A stretch of 64,000 nt of DNA from Liolophura sinensis (taxonomy: Eukaryota > Mollusca > Polyplacophora > Chitonida > Chitonidae): the NCBI RefSeq assembly GCF_032854445.1, contig NC_088303.1:9743501-9807500 (forward strand), read 5' to 3'. Under the pieces are notes generated by a model. The model searched no databases and was not told the origin of the DNA. It saw only the letters and a list, made by a program, of their open reading frames with translations. Shown here piece by piece: positions 24,375 to 35,500 of the stretch (positions are counted from its first letter, which is position 1; each line of letters starts with the position of its first letter). The position numbers were made by a program, and so were the translations under genes.

Positions 24375-25517
24375 CAGTGTAGCCTTGCTATAGGGCGTCG
24401 TTTTGGGGACACGTTCCTGAGCGCAATATACGCCACCTCGCACTACAACGCAATGACCTTGGGATCCAGTATACACAGCTAGAGTATATAGTGTTACAGT
24501 ATATCTTACAGGTTATGATTTTGACACTGAACGAAGGTTTATCGGGACGAAATGTGTTTTGTCAAATGCTTTCTCATTGTTAGTTTACTATAAATGCATG
24601 AGATTTTTTGCTACCTCAGGATTGAAGTATTCTAGCACCATCCTATGAGTCCTATCCCGCAAAGCTAGCCTCGTATCCAGTACTCACAGGCCTGAGCTGA
24701 TCTACAGAACTCGTGCATGTTAAACATTTCCACAAGCTAAACTCAAGTAACATTGTTCCATCCACTTTATTTTTCAACAAAAGAAGCTACACTGCATTTG
24801 GTATCCAATACATCCATGTATGCTCGTATTGGAAATAACTCCGGGAACTTAGATGCCTAAGATTCGAAATGGCGGACTGCAGACGAGTCTCAACCCGATC
24901 ACGTGACCGCATTACAGCTATTGAACAAAAAGAAAAAAGTAATGTTCACCATAATAGTGTATATCGTGCTAATTCAATGTAATAAATGAAGGAAAGAGGA
25001 AAAAAATTTAGAAGCCATCCTCAAAATTTGAGTGAGTTCATTTCAACTCTGACATGTCAGTATGCCGGTAAGCCAAATCTCACTCCCTGCAGTTTCACAC
25101 CTCTCTTTATAGTCATTCAATAATCTGATTAAAGTTATCAGAATTTACTGAAAGTGTACCCACATCAATTCCTTTATGAGGTATGCCTGCCACAGTGAGC
25201 AAAATGTGTTCTCCATTGCTGACGAGGCCACATACACGCAGAAGTAATGCTTTAACAACTATCTCACAATTGCATTTGGAATCAAACTCGCTCACAAAGA
25301 AAATGTAACCAGTTACAACCTCTTCCATTATTCACAGAAAAATCCATTTCTTTTTGCTTATACTCACACAATATTCAAAAGTTTAAGCCTAAAATATCAA
25401 ATAACACATGGGTCACACACCAATAGTAGACACCACAGATTTTTGGGGGACAAGATTTGGGTCACATTACATCCGATTGCGCGATATATCAAGGCGTCTT
25501 GTAGCGAGGCTGCACTG
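24375..25517. mobile_element. Non-autonomous pogo/Tigger-like DNA transposon
   Basis: The left end CAGTGTAGCCTTGCTATA and the inverted right end CAGTGCAGCCTCGCTACA are terminal inverted repeats of about 18-25 bp. Both are flanked by TA (24373-24374 and 25518-25519), the target duplication of the Tc1/mariner-pogo group. The CAGTG...CCTCGCTA start is typical of pogo/Tigger termini. At 1143 bp it is too short for the transposase, and no DDE-type frame is visible. The inside is unusual. A GC-richer block (24840-24920) holds ATGGCGGA (YY1-like with a start codon), CACGTGA and CCCGATCACG, and a 71-codon minus-strand frame lies at 25113-25328. These may be captured host sequence or remnants of the parent element. 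Confidence 0.75.
24869..24982 (+). CDS. Short ORF behind promoter-like block inside the transposon
   Basis: A 37-codon frame starts at GAAATGGCGGACTGC and begins MADCRRVSTRSRDRITAIEQ. The AAATGGCGG context is typical of YY1-type starts in TATA-less animal promoters, and CACGTGA follows at about 24900. The peptide is basic and has no known domain. It could be the first exon of a captured host gene, but no downstream exon is visible in the element. Coding status is doubtful. Confidence 0.18.
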   Translation: MADCRRVSTRSRDRITAIEQKEKSNVHHNSVYRANSM

Positions 25518-27640
25518 TACCTGCACTTTACATGGATAACATTACACACTCAATTTAACAGTGTATAGTTACGCAGTCACCTACATTTATTTATTTATTT
25601 ATTGTATGGCATTTGTCCTCAAAGGAGAAAGTGGTATTTTCTTAGTCAGGAAAGTCCAAAGATGTCCCTCACCAATTCCATCTTTTATAGCTGTACACCT
25701 GTTTGTTTTCATGCCATGTACGTTTGTGAATCAAGACCTATATTCCTCTACTAAAACACTATTCTCAAAAGTTTTGCTAAAATTAAACTTTAATTTGGTA
25801 GAGCTCACAAGTGAATGCTTTACTGTTACCATACAAAGATCAAAACTAATAACAGTTGCAAAAATTCCAATGTTTTCTTTCTTTGCAATGTACTTGTTTC
25901 ACAATGGAACAGACACAGTTTTATACCAACACTGTGTTCTATCTCATATATAAACATTGTTTCTTGCAAATGTATTTTGGGCAGTTTTTAAACTCTGTGG
26001 TACAACATGTAAATTTTCAATCTTTGAACATAGACAATTAATCTTCACAGGTAAAACATCTTGCAACAAAAAGAATTTTCCACAGGGAATTGTTTTGAAA
26101 ATGAAATCGACCACAGACTAATGTAATTGTCCAGCAGTAGAACTGACTACATGCCTATAACACTCCTCTCTGGATTTTTTTACAAGGAATAAATAAAAAA
26201 TTAATTTCAAGTCAGTTAGCTTCAAAAACTTGATTCTCTAATACTTTCTAAACGATTCATGTGAGACTCTGAAAGAATTAAACGTTTCAGGAATTGAAAT
26301 TTGAGGTACACTGGACAACTGCCGACTTTGACTATGAGATCTGCACTCTTCCATCAATCCATTTTTACTTTCTTATTGCTACAGCACATAGCTTAACAAC
26401 AATTTAAAATCATTAAAACTGCTTTCATGCTACAAAAAGACATAATGGTAATTAATTGCTTTCTTTTTTTGGCTGAATATAGGGGCTTCAGGTCTTCACA
26501 TTTAGCATGACCAGACTCCATTCACTGACATGAACTTAAATACTTATCTAAATTCCAGTAGCTCTAACGAATTTACAATGTGCAAGTTATCTCTTTGTTA
26601 TTGCAGTTCTTCAACTTTTTGAAATGTTCACCTATCACATGATATAAAAGGTAGATCTCAGAACAAAAATGTTCCAAGGCTAATAAAATCATACTGTTGC
26701 ATAGCTACAAAGAAAACCCATAACATGGAGAACATCAAAATACATGTATTAAGGCGGAAAAATTTAAAGAAAGCATGCCTTCTTACTTATACAAAGGAGA
26801 GATGAAGGAATTAAGTTGTATGGGTAGATGGAGCTAGTTGTCAGATGGCAGAATGTCCTGAAGGTTAGCTGTTCACACTGACCAGTCTCACAACATTTCA
26901 CCTGACAAATTGCTGTTTCACTTTTGTCTCATGACAATCAAATACCTGCCGGATTTTCTCGTTCTTAGCACATTGGTAAAAAGTACAAGTTGTAGTAATT
27001 ACGGCCATCGTTTACATGAAAAAGTAAACAATCTCGGTTCAGATCAATTAAGCTATAGCATAATTGTTCAGCTGGAAAAGCCGCAATAAAATGACCTCTA
27101 CTTTCGAATTAAAACTAAATGACATTGTTTGCAAGAAGCCTTTTGTTGTTTATAAAACATGACGTTGATTTATTCTTTAAGCTGGAAAAGATAAAATGTT
27201 AGTATAAGTGCTAACTGGAGTTGAATAAAATGCAGTATGGCCATGTGATGGCATCATTCACATGCAACAGTACCCGCTGATCAAGTGCTTCTACATTTAC
27301 ACATACAGTTTAATAATACCTTTACACAGAAATATACAGTAAACAATGAGAGGTACATGTGTATTGTAGATAAGAATATTAATTGTTTTCTAAAACAATA
27401 AGTAAAAAAAAATAAATAAAAGCAAAAGTTAGATGACAAACATTAATAAATTCCTGCACTAATGCTTAGGCTTTTATCGCATGATATAGCAAAAGGCTTG
27501 AGGGTATATAAATTAAAAAGCATGCAGGCATCAACAAAGATGAGCTTGTGACATTACCTGTATGGGTCATCACTAACATTTAGTCCTGACGGCATACCTG
27601 GAAACATTGCGACCGCTTACTAATTTCCCCCTGCACAATT
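25518..27640. other. Non-coding stretch
   Basis: AT-rich. A 130-codon plus-strand frame at 25561-25953 is phenylalanine/leucine/tyrosine-rich and lacks start context or splice sites. Homeodomain-type TAATTAATTG occurs near 26450. Confidence 0.55.
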
Positions 27641-27972
27641 AAATGCCTTAACAGCTATCCAGTGTGGCTGGGTGATCCCTACAATAAAGCCTTTGTCGGC
27701 AGCAGGCAAAGGGTTGGCGATTAGGCGGGGATCAGAGCAGTCCACTCGGGAAGAAGTCGATCAGCAAGCCAGATCAAAAATCAAAGACAAAACGACGCAA
27801 CTCAAGACTCCTGTCCCGGCTGGGGGCCGCAACTCTGTCCTCGTAACAAGCGTTGAGTGAAAGATACCCCTCAATCTGAACAATTCCCCCCAAAATGAGT
27901 CCCTGGTGAAACGCGTGGATTTCACGGTAGCACCGTGAAGGGGGGAACACTTTGTAACGTCTCTCCAATAGG
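27641..27972. promoter_or_regulatory. GC-rich island with a palindromic site
   Basis: A sharp GC and CpG increase, open for 60-75 codons on both strands but without splice signals or a recognisable protein. TTCACGGT-AGC-ACCGTGAA (27921-27939) is a perfect 8+3+8 palindrome, a shape typical of a dimeric transcription-factor site. An unrecognised exon is the alternative. Confidence 0.25.
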
Positions 27973-29086
27973 CTTTACCTCTTATCATGAAACCTTACAG
28001 CATGAACACACACCTTTGCTCTACACTTTCTGTGATATCTTCTGATAAGGTAAAAAACAATGCCAACAAAATCTTCCCTTTTTGTTTTCACCTGTAGCAA
28101 TAGCTGGTTATAAGCTTTCAGTCATATTTATCTTTCCTTTTTTCCTATTCCAATAACTTCCAGCTATTCTTTTTTCAGGTGACTGCCTGTCTATCTTACC
28201 CAGTTGTATAGATATATATACACATATACATCTATGTGACTAGCAGTATGCCTGAGCTACCTACACTTCACACTTGCACATTTGGACTATGCTTGTACAC
28301 TAAACTACATTCCTATCAGAACATAACAGATTCAAAGAAATATACGCTATATCTGTTTGCTACCATCCAGAGCTGTATCTCACTCTAAAAGATCCAAACG
28401 TAGAATGTCAAGTTGCCATGTGAACTGTGAAAACTTGTACAGCAGATTGTCGTTTGGACTGCAAGGCCGTTACGCACTCTTCTAGACTCTAATTTCCACC
28501 TAGGGAGTTCACCCATCCAACATCATTTGTCACCATGCTATCCCAACTGTCAAATGTCACTTCTTGTTATAAGTATTTTGTCATTATTTTGGGAGTGGAA
28601 AAAACTGACCTAATCCTTTCCTACTGTCACAGTGGTAAATCTTTAATGATATATCTGAAAGTACATACTTTTTATGAGCCCTCCCAGCAAGCACCCATAC
28701 AACTTGGACACCACAGCTTTTTACCTGCCACACCTGACCTGCGCTTAACAACAACTTTCAAAACACAAAATAAGTCTGAATTAAACATTGAGCTTTTGTT
28801 CATGTACTGTGTAGAAGATACAAATCTATGCATTGTTAATTAGAACTTTTAACTCATATATACAACAATGAAACTAATCAGTCTTGTAGACACAGAGACA
28901 TACATCGCTGGACAGAGACCCTACCCAATACCCACCACAGTCCTGGCCATTTCTCTGCATGGGTGCCATGGATATTACATTGTAGGATAAAGCATAACAT
29001 CCTCAAGTTCTACAACCAGTTATAATTCTTTCTCACACCCAAGCAACAACTCAGAGCTATTAGACCAATAAAAGGACTAAGGGTCA
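27973..29086. other. Non-coding stretch
   Basis: No supported gene, repeat or motif cluster. Confidence 0.6.
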
Positions 29087-29582
29087 CACTAGGACACCAG
29101 GCCACACCAGGACACCAGGCCAATACCAGAACATACGAAGACAGACACAAGGCTTATACCAGAACATACCAGGAGACAAGGCCCATATCAGGAAACCAGA
29201 CAATTTAAATACCAAGACACCAGACAAATACCAGGACACCAGGCCCAAACCATGATACCGGGCCAATACCAGGACACCAGGCCATAGAACATACAAGGAC
29301 ACAAACCCATACCAGGACACCAGGACCATACCAGGACACCAGGCCACAGCAGAACATATCAGGACACAAGGCCCATACCAGGACACCGGGACCATACCAG
29401 GATACCATGCCATACCAGAACATACCAGGGCACAAGGCCCATACCAGGACCCATGATCATACCAGGATACCAGGCCATACCAGAGCATACCGGGACACAA
29501 GGCCCAAACCAGGACACCAGGCCATACAAGTACATCAGACAAATACCAGGACACCGGGACCAAACCAGGACACTGGGCCCAT
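29087..29582. repeat. C/A-rich minisatellite (ACCAGGACACCAGGCC type)
   Basis: Roughly 30 imperfect short units built on ACCAGGACACCAGGCCAT and ACCAGAACATACC, combined into longer composite blocks. The stop-free unit opens frames in several phases on both strands; these are artefacts. Confidence 0.9.
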
Positions 29583-29850
29583 CATGTCTAAATAACATAC
29601 TAGCCACAAAACTTCCCAACCTGACACCAACACTGGCACCTACTCTGACACATTTTATAGTCATGTTTATCTGTATGCCAGGCTAACTTATCCTTGTCAT
29701 ATTAACAGTATGACAGTACACTATGTCAGCCAACTTTGGACAAGCCTTGGGAAGGACGCTTTGGCCATCATATACAATAACATTAGGATGTCACCATACT
29801 AAACATACACTGGTCTACACAAATTACATTTAGGACACACTCATTTTTTA
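29583..29850. other. Non-coding stretch
   Basis: Single-copy sequence before the foldback element. It ends in TA, the likely target duplication. Confidence 0.6.
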
Positions 29851-30098
29851 TGAAAGATAACACTATAAAACTGTTTTACTGGACAGTGTATGTTATTTAC
29901 TGTCGTTGCAGCGGCAACCTATCGCTATTCCCATCGCTATTCCTACAACCTGTTCAACAGACTAAGGTTTTTGTTTTTGTATCAATGGGAATTCTTTTTG
30001 TTTAACACTTTACTCTGGTGAGGGCGATCGGTTGTCGCCACAACATTAGTTATTACTCTACATTGTCCAGTAGAACAGTTTTATGGTGTTATCTTTTA
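29851..30098. mobile_element. MITE-like foldback element with TA duplications
   Basis: Arms of roughly 80 bp run inward from both ends. The left starts TGAAAGATAACACTATAAAA and the inverted right reads TAAAAGATAACACCATAAAA. Both continue through CTGTT(T/C)TACTGGACA and a GCGGCAACC / GCGACAACC segment. TA occurs at 29849-29850 and 30099-30100, consistent with a TA target duplication. The 248 bp hold no gene. The TA duplication suggests mobilisation by a Tc1/mariner-group transposase; this is inference. Confidence 0.7.
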
Positions 30099-30100
30099 TA

Positions 30101-30960
30101 GTATACTAACCTGGATGTCTGAAAATCTATATTCTATACACTAATATTTTGCTTAGAGAAGACAGCAAAAATTTGGTGTCATAGGACTTAAAAATTAAGT
30201 CTGGTAAAAATTAGACATGTGCATTTTATTTTCCTCAAAACACTAACATTTAGTCCTTAATAAGTCAGACAGCCATAGTGATGAAATCAGCTTCAACTTC
30301 TAAAAAGTATCAGTTGAAAAATCAAACATACAAAAGATACATATGAATAATATGTATCAAAATTCTTAAAGCTCTTGCTCTTCAAATCTTTACTTACACA
30401 TGTATGAACTTCAGCATGTGACGAAGAAGATGTTAACTTTGAACTAAAACCAAAAAAGAAAAGGACAAAAAAATAAGAAAAACTCCAAGTTTGTTAAAAA
30501 GAAATTAGTTACCATGAACAAAAAGGTATTTAACTTGATTTTTTTTTACAGACACATCCAATATTTGCATGCCCCAAAAGGTGAGATGTGACAATAGCTT
30601 GGTCAGCCACCAGACAATACATCTTCTAACAGTTACATTAAACGTCCAAGTAGCTGACAGCTCGAAGCTTTGAGAAAAACAACATCTATGGACAAATGAT
30701 GTAACAACTCCCATGTAGGTTATACGCCATCCAGGTGTGTTTTTTTTTTAACTCATCCTTTTGACGAATGATTGTCGTTCCCTTCCAGAAGTCATTCTGG
30801 TGCAAACTTGTCATGATCGCCCATTGTCACTGTCTTTTTTCGGCTTTCCACCCATTTCTCCCCTCATTTATTAGATTTGTTTTTTTTTTCTTTTCTACGA
30901 AAGCTCATATAATAGCTGGTTTGTGTGACAGACCTTGAATCCAAACATAAGTGGACTGGA
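30101..30960. other. Non-coding stretch
   Basis: AT-rich; no supported feature. Confidence 0.6.
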
Positions 30961-31415
30961 CGATCAGAAATACAGGTGAGGCATGATTTACCTGCATGAT
31001 TTGCCTCACTGGGCCGGCCAGCAGCGCATGAAGAACAAGTGCCCATCACCCCAGACGATCAGCAAATAATAGATCTCGTGGGATAATTAATGAATGCTAT
31101 TTATCAGGTCTTGACGACAGGGAAGTAAAAACTATCCGGACTTTTATAGCCTACTGAGTACATAAACACCTCTGTATGGGAACAAATTCAGTTTTATTTA
31201 TACATATACTCATTACCCAGATCATGATTTGTAGTTCGTCAACTTTTAAACTGCGCACTTGTGATAAACAACAAGATGTAATCTAACAGTACTTGTAACT
31301 ATTACTGGTCCGTGGCCTTTGCGACATTACACCTGTGGTAACAGTTTAAACAATGATCTATTCATTAAGAATGGCTTGTCTTTTGCCTCCATTGTTCACA
31401 CCTGAAACTAGCAGT
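30961..31415. promoter_or_regulatory. Candidate regulatory element cluster
   Basis: This is the densest collection of recognisable motifs in the window. An inverted repeat TGAGGCA...TGCCTCA (30977-31008) encloses two direct GCATGATTT words and an ACCTG E-box. GATAATTAATGAATG and TTTATAGCC (Hox-like) follow at about 31.08-31.15 kb. Near 31.33-31.41 kb lie ACACCTGTGGTAAC (E-box plus RUNX core), AAACAATG and CCATTGTTC (SOX cores), the last running into TTCACACCT (T-box half-site). It resembles a developmental enhancer; no conservation test was possible. Confidence 0.3.
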
Positions 31416-31626
31416 GGTGACATATATGACCATAAAACACAGGCGTAAAAAGATCTGTCAAATAAGATTTGGCAAAAAAGAAATGTACTTAACAAACTGG
31501 GTAGAGATAAGTTGTAACTGTTACACATACAAGTGTGAAGGTGTGTTATTATCTGTCATTGTCACACTGTTTGAACTTCTACAGCTGCTTTGCTTTTCAT
31601 GTATCAGTGTATCACCCTTTGTTCAA

Positions 31627-32554
31627 GACCACTGTCTCACTCTTTATACCTGTACCACTGTTTCACTCTTTCTCCATGTGCATGTACCACTCTTTTTCCA
31701 TGTACATGTACCACTACCTCACCCTATATCCACATACTACTGTCTCACTCTATATCCACTTACTACTGTCTCACACTATATCCACTTACTACTTCCTCAC
31801 CTTATGTTCACTTACTACTGTCTCGACTTACTTTGTTTCACCTATATTCACTTACTACTGTCTCACACACTATATCCACTTACTACTGCCTCACCTTATG
31901 TTCACTTACTACTGTCTCGACTTACTTTGTTTCACTTATATTCACTTACTACTGTCTCACACACTATATCCACTTACTACTGTCTCACCTAATGTTTATT
32001 CACTACTGTCTCACTCTATATCCACTTCCTTCTGTCTCAACAATATTCACTTACTACTGTCTCACACTATATCCACTTACTACTGTCTCACCTTATGTTC
32101 ACTCACTACTATCTCACCCTATATCCACTTACTTCTGTCTCACCTATATTCACTTACTACTGTCTCACACTATATCCACATACTACTGTCTCAAAGACTA
32201 TATCCACTTACTTCTGTCTCACCTATATTCACTTACTACTGTCTCACACTATATCCACATACTACTGTCTCAAAGACTATATCCACTTACTACTGTCTCA
32301 CCTTATCTTCACTCAATACTGTCTCACTTTATATCCACATGCTTCTGTCTCATTCTATATCAACTTACTACTGTCTCACCTAATGTTCATTCCCTTCTGT
32401 CTCACATAATGTTCATTCACTACTGTCTCACCCTATATCCACTTACTACTGTCTCACCTACATTCACTTACTACTGTCTCACACTATATCCACTTACTAC
32501 TGTCTCACCTATATCCACTTACTACTGTCTCACACTATATCCACTTACTACTGT
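31627..32554 (+). repeat. Minisatellite, TATATCCACTTACTACTGTCTCAC units
   Basis: About 35 units of roughly 24-31 bp, most being TATATCCACTTACTACTG with TCTCACAC or TCTCACCT. Larger blocks are duplicated: the segment from about 31801 recurs at about 31895 (94-bp offset), and the segment from 32131 recurs about 79 bp later. The unit lacks stops in all three frames, giving long overlapping frames of up to 322 codons that are not genes. Confidence 0.95.
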
Positions 32555-32952
32555 TTGACTGCGTCTGTATCAATATATCAGTCAATATATCTGATGAATA
32601 CTTAACTAAATTTTCTGGATCCAGTACATTGGATCCATTCCTATACCAACTATTCATGTTAATATTTGCTGTTTATTTTGGATTACTTATTTATAATGAT
32701 CAGTCTGAGCCCTAAATGCTGGCCTTGCCCATTATCAAGATAGTTGCCCAAGTCTTGTGCTAGTTTTATGTACTTCATAGTTAAAATAACAGAAAATAAT
32801 TTCAGCATTTTTCTTTTTTTTTTTTTGAGCTCTTGAACATCTATTAACCCACACCTTCTGCATATGTTAGACCCTGATGACAAAAAAAAAAGATAGAGAC
32901 AGCCAATCACATTTGAGCATGAACACATCTGCAAACCTGTTGATGCCTTAGC
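32555..32952. other. Non-coding stretch
   Basis: AT-rich with a poly-T run near 32.81-32.83 kb. If the adjacent minus-strand ORF is a complete gene, this would be its 3' flank. Confidence 0.55.
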
Positions 32953-33105
32953 TCAGCATGTGTAATCTAACCGTTCTGGCTTGACGCCACGCACAGATAT
33001 GAAGGCTGTGGAAAACGCAGTGATCCGTTCAGTTGGAAGCGAGGACAAGAGTTCGGCATCAATCACAACACTCAGATTTCTGCCATCTTGTTTCTCGCTC
33101 TCCAT
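32953..33105 (-). CDS. Short ORF or first exon, unknown protein (50 aa)
   Basis: A minus-strand frame starts at ATG 33103-33105 in a strong context (A at -3, G at +4). It runs 50 codons to TGA at 32953-32955. It begins MESEKQDGRNLSVVIDAELL and continues with a mixed, protein-like composition (LPTERITAF, SVRGVKPERL). It is GC-richer than its flanks, while immediately upstream the sequence is AT-rich with an in-frame TAG. A possible donor, GAACG|GTTAGA (exon end 32972), would make it a first exon instead of a complete microprotein. There is no signal peptide, membrane segment or recognised domain. Upstream, about 33.12-33.2 kb, the sequence is moderately GC-rich and could be 5' UTR or promoter, but no core element is clear. 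Confidence 0.4.
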   Translation of the reverse strand: MESEKQDGRNLSVVIDAELLSSLPTERITAFSTAFISVRGVKPERLDYTC

Positions 33106-33599
33106 ATTAATATTTAACTAAGCTAGTCAGCTCATTTTCAGCAGATGATTTTACGTCTGAAAGCGCATTATCGGCTACCCATTTGTAACAGTCTACAGTA
33201 CACAAATCTAGGGACGACTCAACATTAACTTGACATTCACCTTAATCCTAAAAACACCTTAATTTAACCATAGCTTAAAACATTTTAGATTTTCATCTTC
33301 ATTATTATTTGGGTGGCACTACCAATGTACACGTAAGACGCCTTTGTTTCAAAAAGAAACCACACAAAATCAATCTTAATCTGCATCCCCCTGAGTCTGA
33401 GCAGCTGTGGGAAGTATCTTAAACACATAGACATCTTTTATTACACATCTTAATGGATTAATTTCATTTTAATCAAATTACATCAACAAATACGAAGCAT
33501 GAAAACACATGTATAAGTAGTCTGTTCAACACAAAGTAAGATACCTTGCATATTAATTACTTCATGTATTCACCAAAAATCCTGCTAAATAGTGTCTAG
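33106..33599. other. Non-coding stretch
   Basis: Possible upstream region of the 50-codon minus-strand ORF. No TATA or CCAAT box stands out. Confidence 0.5.
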
Positions 33600-33830
33600 G
33601 GATAAGGCAACTTTCTCCGCTGACACACATATTATTTAGTGCTGCCTTTGTCGTGAGGAAAAATGAAGACCCCCAACTACTAAATGACTTTAACTTGTCA
33701 CAAAAATCATCTAGCATTTAAGCAGCAGAAGATTCACCTGGATTTGAACCCTGCCCTTACAGCTGAGGTCTTACAACTAATGTAATGACCGTCACTGTCT
33801 AGCATCCTCACCCTCAAATTAATCCAAACT
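33600..33830 (-). repeat. Possible decayed tRNA-headed repeat
   Basis: The plus strand shows ATTTAGTGCTGCC (also present in the dispersed repeat at 51589-51891) and GGATTTGAACCCTGCCC, a box-B-like word of the sort found at the head of tRNA-derived repeats lying on the minus strand. The rest is too decayed to align by eye. Confidence 0.3.
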
Positions 33831-33883
33831 TATACATGAAGAGACCAATAATAATATTTCACTTCAAATCATTTTAATCTAAG

Positions 33884-34011
33884 TTTACATGGTTACTCAT
33901 TACATCTTACATGGTTACTCTTGACATCTACCACGGTTACTCATTACACCTTACATGGTTACTCATTACACCTTACATGGTTACTCATTACATCTTACAT
34001 CATTACTCATT
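33884..34011 (+). repeat. 22-bp minisatellite
   Basis: Five to six copies of ACATGGTTACTCATTACACC/ATCTT. Short and well conserved. Confidence 0.9.
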
Positions 34012-34489
34012 AATCTATTTGTTCATGTTTTAATATCCAGTAAACATCTGTAAGAGTCTGACCCAGGTTACTTTTTTAACTGATCAAAAAAAGTTAGGGA
34101 TTTCAAATGATAACATTTTCATGTTTGTGTTATTTGCACATGTAAACATGGTGAAACTTACAGCTTTACTAATTATTCGCCTACATCAAGCTTAGCTGGA
34201 TGACTGGCGTGGCCCCACATTATCAAATTGAGCAAGGCCATCACAACAGCCCAAAATCATGACACAGAAACTTGCTCATATATAAAAATTTCTCACCTGT
34301 CCTGTTATAGACAAAGATATGATTAATGCAGTGAATGTGTAATCATTTTTCTTAATGCAATAGAATGACTGTTCATGAGGTACACGGCATCAAAATATGA
34401 TTATTACTACATACATGTGCATATTTTGATGCTCAGAGAAGAAAGAAATAATGACTTTTTCATGACAATAGGCAGTCCAGCTCTAATTG
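34012..34489. other. Non-coding stretch
   Basis: No feature recognised. Confidence 0.6.
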
Positions 34490-34600
34490 CACTCTGGTTT
34501 CCTCAACCCATAAAACTGAATGCCATCATACACATGAATATAATTCTTTGGTACGGCGTAACAACAATCAGACAAATCAATAAATCAATAAGCTATTATT
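34490..34600 (+). repeat. tRNA-headed SINE, decayed 3' part
   Basis: CTGGTTTCCTCAACCCATAA, ATGCCATCATACA and GGTACGGCGTAACAACAATC, followed by AAATCAATAAATCAATAA, follow the order of the core and tail of the SINE in plus orientation. Confidence 0.65.
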
Positions 34601-34980
34601 TATGTTCATGTTAATCTATCAATGCATTCCTACTTACCCTAATTCCTCAACCTTTTCACATATGGAAGAGCAACACTCAGTGCTATTTATTCACATTTGT
34701 ACTTCGTTTTGGCAACAAACTACATTGCTTGGGTTGACCAATTTCAAAGATTCACACACAGTATAAGATTAGCAGTCCACAATAAATAATGTCTTCAAAA
34801 AATGATTGAAACAACACATTGTAAACTTGCAAAAATGTTGAAGATTTACAGTAAACTTTATTGTGTAATATGTAGATAAATATGGGACAAAAACAGAGGA
34901 TTTATAATCCCATATTAGTTTACAACTCTTTAATTTCTTGCAATCTCTTAATTACTCTTTATCTCTTACTGGCAAAATCA
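34601..34980. other. Non-coding stretch
   Basis: AT-rich; no feature recognised. Confidence 0.6.
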
Positions 34981-35330
34981 TGTGGCTCTCATAAGGCCTC
35001 TGTGGCTCTCATAAGGCCTCTGTGGCTTCTGTGGTTCTCATAAGGCCTCAGTGCCTCTGTGGCTCTCATAAGGCCTCTGTGGCTCTCATAAGGCCTCTGT
35101 GGCTCTCATAAGGCCTCTGTGGCTTCTGTGGCTCTCATAAGGCCTCAGTGCCTCTGTGGCTCTCATAAGGCCTCTGTGGCTCTCTGGCTCTCATAAGGCC
35201 TCTGTGGCTCTCATAAGGCCTCTGTGGCTCTCATAAGGCCTCTGTGGCTCTGTGGCTCTCATAAGGCCTCTGTGGCTCTCATAAGGCCTCTGTGGCTCTC
35301 ATAAGGCCTCTGAGGCTCTCATAAGGCCGC
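34981..35330 (+). repeat. 20-bp minisatellite (TGTGGCTCTCATAAGGCCTC)
   Basis: About 17 units, nearly identical. The composite variant TGTGGCTTCTGTGG...CAGTGCC occurs twice, showing block duplication. Each unit contains the palindrome AGGCCT. Confidence 0.95.
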
Positions 35331-35500
35331 ATCTGTGGAACTTGAATATCACATACTCATGAATGCAAAATTTATTAATAACTGCATTAAAAAATTTTCA
35401 TAACTGTGGCAACCACGATTTATGATTTATTGTCTGTGCTAGCATAATTTTGTTGTTGAATAAACTGTGCTTAAACTGAAATTGAACAAAAATTAAAATT
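35331..35500. other. Short non-coding gap
   Basis: AT-rich single-copy sequence. Confidence 0.6.

Noticed and set aside
24093-24476. 127-codon minus-strand frame
   Set aside because: Crosses the terminal repeat of the pogo-like transposon into flanking AT-rich DNA, so it cannot be an original gene.
25561-25953. 130-codon plus-strand frame
   Set aside because: AT-rich, aromatic-biased composition, no start context, no splice sites.
29084-29686. Trp/Gly/Pro-rich frames on the minus strand and Pro/Gly/Thr-rich frames on the plus strand
   Set aside because: Produced by the ACCAGGACACCAGG minisatellite.
31414-32558. Frames of 192, 282 and 322 codons
   Set aside because: All three phases of one stop-free tandem repeat are open; this is a property of the unit, not a gene.
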